From positions 124,001-188,000 of the forward strand of contig CAZSHS010000002.1 of NCBI GenBank assembly GCA_964606665.1: DNA of 64,000 bases, written 5' to 3'. The stretch comes from Aved-18 sp964606665. Lineage in GTDB: Bacteria; Cyanobacteriota; Vampirovibrionia; Obscuribacterales; Obscuribacteraceae. Under the pieces are notes generated by a model. It searched no databases. It saw nothing but the letters and a program-made list of their open reading frames with translations, and was not told where the DNA came from. Made by a program: the position numbers and the translations under genes. Below, one piece after another: positions 8,624 through 16,800 of this stretch (the first letter of the stretch is position 1; every line of letters begins with the position of its first letter).

Positions 8624-9766
8624 ATGAATCAGGTAAAAAGGACAAGAAGACAAAAGGACCAGGTAATACTTACCAGTCTTCTTGCCCTTTGCCTGAATTA
8701 TGCATTTCAGGCACAAGCCAAAGCCGATTGCGGCGAACTCGACATAGATATAGATGCGGCTTGCTCGAGTATGAGCATCAGTTATTCGCCGTCGTGCGAT
8801 TCATCATATATAGGTTCGGGTTCAAGCTACGGTTCGGGCTCGAACTGCCCAACTTCTAATTATGGTTCTGGCTACGGCTCCAGTTCTGGATATGGCTCCA
8901 ACTGCGGATCTAACTATAACTCAAACTACAATTCCAATTATGGCAATGGCTCAAGTGGACAAAACTTCGGTAGAAGCCCAATTACAGGCAACCTGAACAA
9001 CATCACCAATTACAGTACTTACAATTCCTTATATAACTCAGGTTACGGTCAAAATACAAATATGGGTCGCGCTGGTGGATACCAGAATGGAAACACTGGT
9101 GAAAGCGCTGAATTCATGCGCACTATTCGCACCCCCTTAATTCAAGGCGCTCCAAACGGTGCACCCAATCAATGTCCTGCTCAAGGTCAAGCCCCAGCCA
9201 TTGGCGATGGCTCACAACCTACCGGTGTCACTTATGGTCAAGGCTATTACAATCCAGAATATCCAGCCACACATGTAAACAACGTGCCTCTCACTATGGG
9301 TGGAATCGAAGGCAAATGCATGGTCAACTCGGCTGTTCAACCTTATTTAAGACCACCAACTCAAAACGAAGGTTGTGACCCAGGCATGCTCGACACACCA
9401 CCTGATTTTTGCCAGGCACCTGCCACTGTCACCAACATCTGCCCCCAGGGAGGAATTCAAGGACATGCTCCAACACAGCGTTGGGGCGGTCAAACAAGCA
9501 GAGATTATGGCACCAATGTCAAATGCAAAAAGGAAACTAACCAAACAAACGATTTTGGTCAAAGACTAATCGACAAACCCGATTTGTACGCAACACCTCA
9601 ATGCGCTGCTGACGGACCGCGCACTGATTATTGTGCAATGGACAACAGTTCACTTCGTCGTGCACCCAATCGCCCTAACGCTCAAACAACAACAGACCGT
9701 CAAGGAAACCGAACATTTTTCAGAGGCCCGAATTTACGCTCTAAGTCAACACTCGCTAACTACTAG
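8624..9766 (+). CDS. Secreted low-complexity Gly/Ser/Tyr/Asn protein (paralogue A)
   Basis: A 380-residue protein with a signal peptide ending near AQAKA (residues 29-33). Residues 50-120 are a low-complexity Ser-Tyr-Gly-Asn stretch (GSGYGSSSGYGSN, YNSNYNSNYGNG) with scattered Cys. Residues 170-197 contain TPLIQGAPNGAP and CPAQGQAPAIGDG, which recur almost unchanged in the next gene, as do GCDPGMLDTP and GGQTSRDYG further on. No family is recognised. It opens the secretion-like locus; being exported and adhesive-looking, it may be a surface component or substrate of that machine. ATG follows AGGAAACTGAA. Confidence 0.75.
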   Translation: MNQVKRTRRQKDQVILTSLLALCLNYAFQAQAKADCGELDIDIDAACSSMSISYSPSCDSSYIGSGSSYGSGSNCPTSNYGSGYGSSSGYGSNCGSNYNSNYNSNYGNGSSGQNFGRSPITGNLNNITNYSTYNSLYNSGYGQNTNMGRAGGYQNGNTGESAEFMRTIRTPLIQGAPNGAPNQCPAQGQAPAIGDGSQPTGVTYGQGYYNPEYPATHVNNVPLTMGGIEGKCMVNSAVQPYLRPPTQNEGCDPGMLDTPPDFCQAPATVTNICPQGGIQGHAPTQRWGGQTSRDYGTNVKCKKETNQTNDFGQRLIDKPDLYATPQCAADGPRTDYCAMDNSSLRRAPNRPNAQTTTDRQGNRTFFRGPNLRSKSTLANY

Positions 9767-9789
9767 CTTCCAGGAGGCTAATCAAAGTC

Positions 9790-10791
9790 ATGTTTACTCC
9801 AAAAACTACAATACTAAACAGCGCGGCACTGAGTGCTTTGATAAGCGTGGCATGCGCCTCTGCGGCATTTGCCCAGTTTCCTGGGGATCCAGTTCAGCCA
9901 GGACCGGCTCCTGTCTCGCCAGTGTCAACACTGCGCACACCACTCATTCACGGACAACCGTCCGGGGCACCATTTATGTGTCCACCCCAGGGTCAACCAC
10001 CTGCAATCGGGGACGGACCAACATCTATGCCTGTTACAGGCGGTATGGCGGGAACACCCATCGATTTAATGCCATGGGTGCCGTCTATTCCAGCAAACCA
10101 AATTGACAATAACACTTCGGGCATTCCATTACCTGTAAACCCGGCTGTCACCTCACCTCCTGGAGTACTTGGTCCACTGCTCACACCAGTGATTCCTCAC
10201 TCTCCATCGACACCCGGTTATGACCCAGGATCGCTTACAGCACCAGTTGGATTTATGAATGCCTCGCAAGAGTTGAATATTAATCCAACAGGCGGAATTC
10301 CTGGAACGGGCGGATTCAATACATCTATAAATACGATTCGCAGAGGCGGACAAGAAACAAGACAATATGGCTATCGTGGTCGCAACTCGGTTCTTGCCGG
10401 CGGCGCGACTGACGGAAGCCAGGACAACATCGAGCGCATGGGACCATGGTCTGGATTTGGCGCCGTCACAGGCGTACCTACAGGCTCTGGATGGAGAAGC
10501 AGCGCCATAGACTTGGGCGGCGGTCAACGCTTCCAAGCTGGTGGCAACTGTGTGATTCCAACCGGCTCGACCGTTCAAGACTTCGGTAACAGCTCAACTC
10601 GTTATAACTCGACTATGGGCTTGACCGCTCACCAGTCGACTGAGTTTGGACAAGGTAGACGCAGATTGCCTATGTACAGTTCTAAATCAACTGACTTTGG
10701 TTTTCCGTACACCCAATTCAACCCATCAAACGTCTCAAATCAGAAGCGTGATCACCTAATTAACCCAACTGCAGTGATAACGAACTTCTAA
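9790..10791 (+). CDS. Secreted Pro/Gly-rich protein (paralogue B)
   Basis: A 333-residue protein with signal peptide (ALISVACASAAFAQ, cleavage about residue 29). It shares with its upstream neighbour the signature TPLIHGQPSGAP then CPPQGQPPAIGDG (residues 50-76), plus GYDPGSLTAP and GGQETRQYG, in the same order. The Tyr/Asn low-complexity block and nearly all cysteines of paralogue A are absent here; Pro/Gly/Thr dominate instead. CCAGGAGGCTAATC gives a strong ribosome site for ATG 9790, 23 bases after the previous stop, so the two are co-transcribed. Function unknown. Confidence 0.75.
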   Translation: MFTPKTTILNSAALSALISVACASAAFAQFPGDPVQPGPAPVSPVSTLRTPLIHGQPSGAPFMCPPQGQPPAIGDGPTSMPVTGGMAGTPIDLMPWVPSIPANQIDNNTSGIPLPVNPAVTSPPGVLGPLLTPVIPHSPSTPGYDPGSLTAPVGFMNASQELNINPTGGIPGTGGFNTSINTIRRGGQETRQYGYRGRNSVLAGGATDGSQDNIERMGPWSGFGAVTGVPTGSGWRSSAIDLGGGQRFQAGGNCVIPTGSTVQDFGNSSTRYNSTMGLTAHQSTEFGQGRRRLPMYSSKSTDFGFPYTQFNPSNVSNQKRDHLINPTAVITNF

Positions 10792-10801
10792 ATACAGGTT
10801 A

Positions 10802-10838
10802 GGAGTGGGGGAATTCCCATGGGTTTGGGAAATCCCCC
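10802..10838. promoter_or_regulatory. Hairpin carrying shared upstream motif, copy 1 (inverted)
   Basis: GGGGGAATTCCCA (10807-10819) and TGGGAAATCCCCC (10826-10838) form a 13-bp stem with one mismatch and a 6-base loop. There is no T tail, so it is not a standard terminator. Read on the minus strand, 10820-10802 is ATGGGAATTCCCCCACTCC, a match to motifs at 13784 and 17712 that also precede genes of this locus. Confidence 0.55.
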
Positions 10839-10944
10839 GATGTTCAAACCCACTTCGATTTCATACTATGGACTCAAGAGATGCGACTAACGCATCAAAC
10901 GCAACGAACAAAACGAAATCAATCGATTCACAAGGACTACTAAA

Positions 10945-11625
10945 ATGGAAGGCAAAAATAAATTGAATAAAGCCTCCAAATCCTATGTAAAAGGATTGGT
11001 TCTCGCAGTTGCTCTTGTTTCTAATAACGCCGGTGCTTATGCTCTAGAGATAAGCGAATCCCCTTTAATGGATTCACTTATTCCTCCTGAAGTAGTTCCA
11101 TATGAAGGAGCTAACTTGGGTATTAAGCAACAGCTCGAGCAGCCTACTGCTAGCCTGAATTCTAATTTGATGAATCCAGTTACTAGTGGCTATCCAATGA
11201 ATGGAACTGCTCAGGAAGTACGTCAGGCAGCGTTCAAATCGCTCATGGGAAATGGCAATCTTGCCTCACTCATGCAGCAAGCTAACCAACAAAACGCACA
11301 AAACCAGGCAATGAGCCAGGCCCCTAGCACCAGTGGTGGTGCACCACAGTTCAATCAACCGAACTGGATTAATCAGGGTCCGGACCATATGACGGCTTTA
11401 GGTGGAGTGACTCAGTCCCAGACATTAAGCGCTGGCTCTAAGTTGCCCATGGTAAGACGTGATACTCGCCGCGGTGGCAGCGCCAACAAGGTTAGTGGTT
11501 TGGGTGCTCTTGGTTCGGGGCTTTTCTTAGGCTCGACACTAAGACGACCAAATTCGCTGTTCGGACTGGGTGTAGCCGGACTATCAGCAACCGGTTTTGG
11601 TACACGCAACGGATTTAGATATTAG
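10945..11625 (+). CDS. Secreted/surface protein with glycine-rich hydrophobic C-terminus
   Basis: A 226-residue protein with signal peptide (VKGLVLAVALVSNNAGAYA, cleavage near residue 35). The middle is Gln/Asn/Met-rich (LMQQANQQNAQNQAM). The last 45 residues, GLGALGSGLFLGSTLRRPN then LFGLGVAGLSATGFG, are glycine-zipper-like and hydrophobic, which suggests membrane insertion or oligomerisation. No family recognised. It lies between the paralogous secreted proteins and the pilins, in the same direction. ATG 10945 is preceded by CAAGGACTACTAAA, a good ribosome site. A hairpin with the shared motif lies 107-143 bases upstream. Confidence 0.65.
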   Translation: MEGKNKLNKASKSYVKGLVLAVALVSNNAGAYALEISESPLMDSLIPPEVVPYEGANLGIKQQLEQPTASLNSNLMNPVTSGYPMNGTAQEVRQAAFKSLMGNGNLASLMQQANQQNAQNQAMSQAPSTSGGAPQFNQPNWINQGPDHMTALGGVTQSQTLSAGSKLPMVRRDTRRGGSANKVSGLGALGSGLFLGSTLRRPNSLFGLGVAGLSATGFGTRNGFRY

Positions 11626-11626
11626 G

Positions 11627-11652
11627 TTTTAGGATTAAGGATTTTAGGATTA
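11627..11652 (+). repeat. Tandem TTTTAGGATTA repeat in a ribosome-binding region
   Basis: The 11-mer TTTTAGGATTA occurs at 11627-11637 and again at 11642-11652, filling most of the gap between the 10945 gene and the ATG at 11658. Each copy carries an AGGA, so Shine-Dalgarno-like sites are reiterated. Could affect translation rate or be a simple slippage product. Confidence 0.6.
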
Positions 11653-11657
11653 CGGAC

Positions 11658-12305
11658 ATGAAAAGCATTATCACACTATCAGCATTAACTCTGGCTGGCG
11701 TTACTTTATTGATAACTTCAAGTCCTGCTCAAGCTCAAGATCGTGGTGCAAGATTCACATTCTCGCCAAACAAATACAGACTAGAGCAGCCCAACGTCCC
11801 AGCCTACCACCCTCCTGTTGACCATCACAAAGTAGGTCACGGAATGGCGAAAGGCAACTTCCTTTCGGGAGTTGATCCAAACTTCTTGAAACCTGTTGCA
11901 AGACCACAAGTAATGACAGCAGTAACACCACAAATCATGCCACAGCAAGATTTGACAGGCAAATTCCACAATGCTTTTGGTAAACCCGAAGCGCACGAAC
12001 AGCCAACTGCAATTGTTGCTCACAACACACCCTTAATGGCCACACCTAAAAACTTTTCGATGCCACCACAAGCGGCTGAAGAAAAAGTGGTCATGGCTCG
12101 CAAGCTGCCCTCACGATCAAACAACGCTAACTTAAGCGGCAAGATGCTCAAGAGATCGGCTCCAAAAGCCCAGATAGCCAAAGCCAACTCAATGCAAGTG
12201 GCAAGCTATTCAAACAGCAAATATTACTCGCCAGGTGCATTTACACCGTCTGCGGGCGGCGCATCCGAAGCGAAAGTATATGGTCACGTAATTCCTCGTA
12301 AATAA
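11658..12305 (+). CDS. Secreted basic His/Pro/Met-rich protein
   Basis: A 215-residue protein with a clear signal peptide (MKSIITLSALTLAGVTLLI, cleavage after SSPAQA, about residue 26). The mature part is basic with many His, Pro and Met residues (HPPVDHHKVGHG; MTAVTPQIMPQQ) and ends in VYGHVIPRK; no cysteines and no membrane helix. No family recognised. It is transcribed with the neighbouring secreted genes and the pilin that follows after 69 bases. Its Lys/His richness would suit binding to a polyanion or cell surface, but this is inference only. Confidence 0.65.
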   Translation: MKSIITLSALTLAGVTLLITSSPAQAQDRGARFTFSPNKYRLEQPNVPAYHPPVDHHKVGHGMAKGNFLSGVDPNFLKPVARPQVMTAVTPQIMPQQDLTGKFHNAFGKPEAHEQPTAIVAHNTPLMATPKNFSMPPQAAEEKVVMARKLPSRSNNANLSGKMLKRSAPKAQIAKANSMQVASYSNSKYYSPGAFTPSAGGASEAKVYGHVIPRK

Positions 12306-12374
12306 CAAACAAATTGGAAGTCACATTCAAATTTTTCACCCACAAATTAAACACATAAATAGGAGATACACATC

Positions 12375-12809
12375 ATGGCGACTAAATCAATCAAGCAACT
12401 AGCGAAGAAGATCAGCTCTTCTCACTCGTTCAAGGTTGCCTCACGCGTTGGATTCCTAATGGCACCTCAACTTCTCCTTATGGCAATAGGCGTATATGAC
12501 CAAGTCGCCCATGCACAGGGTTTGGTAGGAGCGCCAGTAGATCCACGCTACGGACAATCGAACGAAGTAGGTCAATTAGCAGACTTCGGTTATGACACCG
12601 CTCGCGACGTATCGCGTGTAGTCACAGCCGTCTCGACGGTACCCTCATCCCTTGCAGGTATGAAGATTGCCTTCGGTCAACGTGACGGCGGCGAGTCCGC
12701 AATGAACGTTGCAAAAGGTCTGGGAGTAGGATTCGGCGGACCAACCGCGGTTCACCTTATCGGTACCTTCGCTATCAACAACTACGGTGGTCTCGGCGGC
12801 GGTCTCTAA
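12375..12809 (+). CDS. VirB2-like type IV secretion pilin candidate
   Basis: A 144-residue protein with the architecture of VirB2/TrbC pilins: a long basic N-terminal leader, a hydrophobic signal (VGFLMAPQLLLMAIGVY) with cleavage likely after QVAHA (about residue 48), then a short mature chain with two hydrophobic segments (VVTAVSTVPSSLAGMKIAF and VGFGGPTAVHLIGTFAI) joined by a small polar turn containing RDGGES. The C-terminus is Gly-rich (YGGLGGGL). ATG follows AGGAGATACACATC. A divergent copy lies directly downstream. Assignment rests on topology, size and position with virB3/B4/B6/B8-like genes, not on a diagnostic motif. Confidence 0.65.
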   Translation: MATKSIKQLAKKISSSHSFKVASRVGFLMAPQLLLMAIGVYDQVAHAQGLVGAPVDPRYGQSNEVGQLADFGYDTARDVSRVVTAVSTVPSSLAGMKIAFGQRDGGESAMNVAKGLGVGFGGPTAVHLIGTFAINNYGGLGGGL

Positions 12810-12853
12810 ATCGCTTACCGAAATCAACCCAAAAGCTGTTCATCAAACGGCTG

Positions 12854-12886
12854 AGAGAGCTGGTGTTGCAAGACACCGGCTTTCTC
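12854..12886. other. Intercistronic hairpin between the two pilin-like genes
   Basis: AGAGAGCTGGTGT and ACACCGGCTTTCTCT can pair around GCAAG-type loop sequence, with one G-U pair and a small bulge. A run of nine A follows rather than T, so this is not a plus-strand intrinsic terminator. It could stabilise the upstream pilin mRNA or limit read-through. Confidence 0.45.
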
Positions 12887-12986
12887 TTGCCAAAAAAAAA
12901 TCTCTATATAAGGAATCAATTTTTCTTTTCTGTTTTTGAATTCAGTTTCTCCTCGTTTCTTTTTCAAGTCACAAGGAGAACTATTC

Positions 12987-13409
12987 ATGCACAGTTTACC
13001 AATTACTCCATCTTTCAAAAAAGCATCGAAGCATGCAATTAAAATCGCAGGCAGAATTGCTTTTCTGCTGCTACCGCAAATTTTTCTAGTGCACTTTGGT
13101 TTTTACAAACCCTTTGCTGGATATTTATTTGGGCAGCCGCAAACTAATCCAGATCCAATTCAGCTCTATAATGCTGAGTATGACTCTATGCGTGATTCAA
13201 TTCGCATTTTAGTTCTACTCGCTTTTATCCCTTCCACGTTCTGGGGGTATAAATTTGCGTTTTCAAAAAACGAGAGCACACGCAAAGCATTACGCATTTT
13301 TCAAGCAATTTTGATTCAGTATGGAATACCAAACGGAGTCAACTTTTGTTGTATCTTCGCCTATAACAATGCTGATTTATTTGGAATTGGCGGGTGCAAA
13401 GGACTCTGA
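12987..13409 (+). CDS. Second VirB2-like pilin paralogue, divergent
   Basis: A 140-residue protein; ATG 12987 is chosen because AAGGAGAA ends 6 bases upstream, whereas an earlier in-frame ATG at 12936 has no site. It aligns with the preceding pilin candidate along its length: AFLLLPQIFLVHFGFY against GFLMAPQLLLMAIGVY, YDSMRDSIR against YDTARDVSR, FIPSTFWGYKFAF against TVPSSLAGMKIAF, FAYNNADLFGIGG against FAINNYGGLGGG. Unlike its neighbour it has no obvious signal cleavage site (YLFGQPQ follows the hydrophobic stretch) and gains cysteines (NFCCIF, GGCKGL), so it may have a different role such as a minor or tip subunit. Confidence 0.6.
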   Translation: MHSLPITPSFKKASKHAIKIAGRIAFLLLPQIFLVHFGFYKPFAGYLFGQPQTNPDPIQLYNAEYDSMRDSIRILVLLAFIPSTFWGYKFAFSKNESTRKALRIFQAILIQYGIPNGVNFCCIFAYNNADLFGIGGCKGL

Positions 13410-13426
13410 ATGCACTTAGTGCCAAC

Positions 13427-13458
13427 CATAAGCAAAACATCCCGGAATGCTTATGTTT
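13427..13458 (+). terminator. Possible terminator after the pilin pair
   Basis: CATAAGCA (13427-13434) pairs perfectly with TGCTTATG (13448-13455) around a 13-base loop, followed by TTTAACTT. The stem is AT-rich and the T run short, so termination would be weak. It separates the pilin/secreted block from the VirB6-like gene. Confidence 0.4.
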
Positions 13459-13584
13459 AACTTGAAAGCTTTTTATGCCTTAAACCTTCAACAAAAACAA
13501 CGTACAAAATCTCCCAAGTAAGGTGTATGGGAAGAAAACTTTATTTTTGAATCAATTGACTATTAGGGTCAATGAAAAACAAAA

Positions 13585-13681
13585 TGCCCGCACATGAGGT
13601 GTAAGGGCAGTCAACCTCACGTTTTAATGTGCGAGCAGAGAAAACATTAAATCGTGAGGTCCAGCGTCCAAACACCTCACG
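13585..13681. repeat. Cluster of alternating ACCTCACG repeats and inverted repeats
   Basis: Inside the 457-base gap before the VirB6-like gene. ACCTCACGTTTTAATGT (13614-13630) and ACATTAAATCGTGAGGT (13644-13660) form a 17-bp inverted repeat with one mismatch. The same core appears inverted as CATGAGGT near 13593 and direct as ACCTCACG near 13674, so four copies alternate in orientation. An outer pair TGCCC/GGGCA lies near 13585-13609. There is no T tail after the large stem. It may be an operator array, a structured leader, or an origin-like element. Confidence 0.6.
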
Positions 13682-13783
13682 CGCAACTCAAGAAGAAAAA
13701 GACGCATCGGATCAAAATTAATCTTGCTGGGGCGAAAAATCATTGATTAAAAGTGCTGATTTTTCCAAGAAATAATCAACCAA

Positions 13784-13802
13784 ATGGGAATTCCACCACT
13801 GA
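13784..13802 (+). promoter_or_regulatory. Shared upstream motif, copy 2
   Basis: ATGGGAATTCCACCACTGA, 64 bases before the ATG of the VirB6-like gene and in the same orientation as copy 3 at 17712. The core TGGGAATTCCA is palindromic, as expected for a dimeric regulator. Confidence 0.5.
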
Positions 13803-13866
13803 CAGACGGGGGGCTGGTTTCTAAGATAAGAGTACTAATCAAACACCCCACCGCCCCTAATTCCCC

Positions 13867-16800
13867 ATGAACACCCCAAACCCCATGAAAAACAAAGCAA
13901 ACAAGCGAAGCATCAAACAGAAATTGTCTGTTCTTGCATTCATCGCGCTTTATCTCATCACCCCACTTCTTACTAACGTCACCGCTCAGGGCGCTTTTGC
14001 GACTGAATCAATTCCTGTGCCAATCAGCACAACTACTGGCAATGAATACGACGAAAACGGTTTGCTTTCACCAGGTGCGGCTAAAACCGAGAGCACTGTT
14101 CCGACTTCGCCTTATGAACATCCGACTATGAGTCTCATCGAGCAAGAGACTCAGAGCCGCAACAGCCTTGCTTCGCAAGAAGTGAACCGTAACTTGAACA
14201 ATGAATTCGCTAACTACAACGAGACTTACTCTGGTTTGAACCAGTTCTGGAACGATACCATCGTTGGCAAATTCTTCAACAACTTCCTTCCCTGGATCGG
14301 CAAGAACGTAAGTGAGTTCTTGTATTCATGGATCCCTAGCGCCGTTCAGTATCTTTCACGCGCTCTTGAAATATTCGTCTTGAACCCAAACATCGCAGTC
14401 AACGGATTGTCCAACGATCCTAGAATGACTATATCCAACACTCCTGCAGCGCAGGAAGGTCAAACTTACATCAACGCTATCGCTCCTGAAGTTCGCAAAC
14501 TGGCCGATATCATGTATGGTATCGCCGTCGACTTGCTTCTTCTTCTCTTTGTATTGTGTATCTGGAAATTCTGGGCAGACGCCTCCTGGGGACGCGGTGG
14601 AAGCAACCTTATGGGAGCTGTTGGCCGCCTCATCACCACTTCTGCATTGATGCTTGCATGGCCTACTATCTACGCTTTCTGGATTCAGATAAGCAACGAA
14701 ATGATCAAAGCAATCTACTTCAATAGCGCTTCTGAAATGGTAGCTTTCGACCAGGCGATGGCGACTGTTATCAAAGGTGGTTTGCTTGCAGTAGGTGGTC
14801 TCTTGCTTAATGCCCTCGCTCCAGTTGCAGGTTCTGCACTTGGTGGTTTGGTCGGCGGACCGGTTGGCGGTCTAGTCGGTGGCACCATCGGTGGATTTGT
14901 TGCATTTGCCGGTCTCATCATCTTCATGGTGTTTGGTGCAATTCTTATTGCTCAACTCGTTTATCTTGTTACTCTCAAGGCAATTCAAACTATTTTGCTC
15001 ACCGCGCAATACATGTTCGCGCCAATCTTTTTAGTTATGTTCGCCACGCCTGATACTGAAAATGCTTGCGCTGGTTTCGTCAAATCATTTGTTGAAGTTA
15101 GCCTCTGGTCATTTGTATGGGTAGGCTTCTTGAGACTGCTTGTAGTTATTATGAACACCGATTTCAGCCCCTGGGGCAAAGTGGTGCTCGGGCTTGGAAT
15201 ATTGCAACTTATGATTTCGGTGCCAGCCTTCATCGCTCGCGCCCAAATAAGCCCTATGTCCGACTTTCTTTCAGCCGGCATGATAACCGGTGGTTTAGTC
15301 AAAGGTGCAGCCGCCTTGGGCAATACTGCCAATACTTTTGCTGGATACTGGGCTGACCACAGAAACAAAGCACACACAGTTGGCGGCGCACAAGGTGGAC
15401 AAAAATCTGTTTCTGCCAATTTGGCTCCTCAGACTCAAAACAATTTGAATCCTAATGTGAATAGCAAATTGAACACCGCCTTGAATGCAAATGGAGCCAC
15501 TCCTCCAGCCGGCACTCCTGCAACTCCAACTACTGCCAATACAGCAAACGCTGCAAATGCACAAGGAAGTTTGAATCTACAGGGCGGATCGATGAATACT
15601 CCACCACCCAACAAAAATAATCCAAATGGACCTGCCGGACCAAAAGGACCGACTCCTCCGACTACTCCAACTACACCTCCAACCACTCCTCCTACTGGTG
15701 GTGCAGGCGGTGGCGCAGCTAATACTGCAGAATCCACACAAGGAACGTTGTTTGACTTAAACGCAGAAGATAAAGCACGTGGCATTAACACAGAAAAGGC
15801 TCAAGCAGTTCCTGGTTCAACAACCGGCACTGGGGCTAACACCGGCGCTGCTGCGACTGCTGCAAAAACTAACGGTTCCTGGTCCAACATCAAAGAAGCA
15901 ATGAAAGCGCCATTCAAACCAGGTGCTCTACAGAATCACTCCACACTGGCGCAATATCTTGGTGGTATGTGGGCACGTGCTGCTGCTAACTCAGCTCGTG
16001 ACTTGAGCTCGCCCATTATTGGCAGCAATGACGGCAGTTCGCTTACAGGTAGCACTGGCGGCGGTGTAGGCTTGACTCATGTGCAAAGAGAGCCAATGCT
16101 CGATGAAAACGGCAAACAGATGACAGACGCCAACGGCAAATTAATGTACAAACCAATCGACGATGTCCGCGGTGCTCAAATGCTTGCAGCTTCAGGAATT
16201 GTTGCTCAAGGCGCCAAAAACGAAATCTTCTCCGACAAAATGAGACAGGCAGCCAAAGATGCTGGCTACGACAAACCCCAGGGCATGAGAGACAGAATGG
16301 CATCGGGTATCATGATGGGCTTGAGCGGCAAACACTGGGGTAACACCGCAGCCGCCAAACAAAACTTCCAGCACGGCATGTTCAAAGAAGGTGCCAAAGG
16401 TGCTATGGCTTGGGTTCAAGGTCAAAAGGGCAACGCTGTTACTGACCATTTAAATTCAACTCTTGGTTATTGCGGCGAAGACGAACAAGTCGATTTACTT
16501 GCAGGTATCATGGACCCAGAGAACATCAACTCCGGTTTCAAACCAGAAGCTGTGCAAGCACGTATGAGAATTGCAAACATGGGCTTGGGCTGGGACACCT
16601 GGAACAACGCGGCTGCAAGTTCACCTGCGACCAAAACGGTCACTCAAGCAGAGGCCTTGCCTGCCATTCGCGGAACAGCATCTTTCCTTCAAAAATCAGT
16701 TGGCTCCACCCTGGGTAGAACCTCTGGGCCAGACATTGCTACAGTCGCAACCAAAGCAAGCTCGTCCTTGACCCCAGGACATGGTAAAGCCATTACTCAG

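Noticed and set aside
13585..13681. CRISPR-like array
   Set aside because: Repeats are only about 8 bases, alternate in orientation and are not evenly spaced; no cas genes.
14715..14927. Minus-strand Pro-rich ORF
   Set aside because: It is the antisense of the Gly-rich membrane segment of the VirB6-like gene (GGC codons reading as GCC/CCG) and has no independent signal.
15435..15791. Minus-strand Gly/Val-rich ORF with apparent signal
   Set aside because: Shadow of the Pro/Thr/Asn linker in the VirB6-like gene; composition explained by the sense strand.
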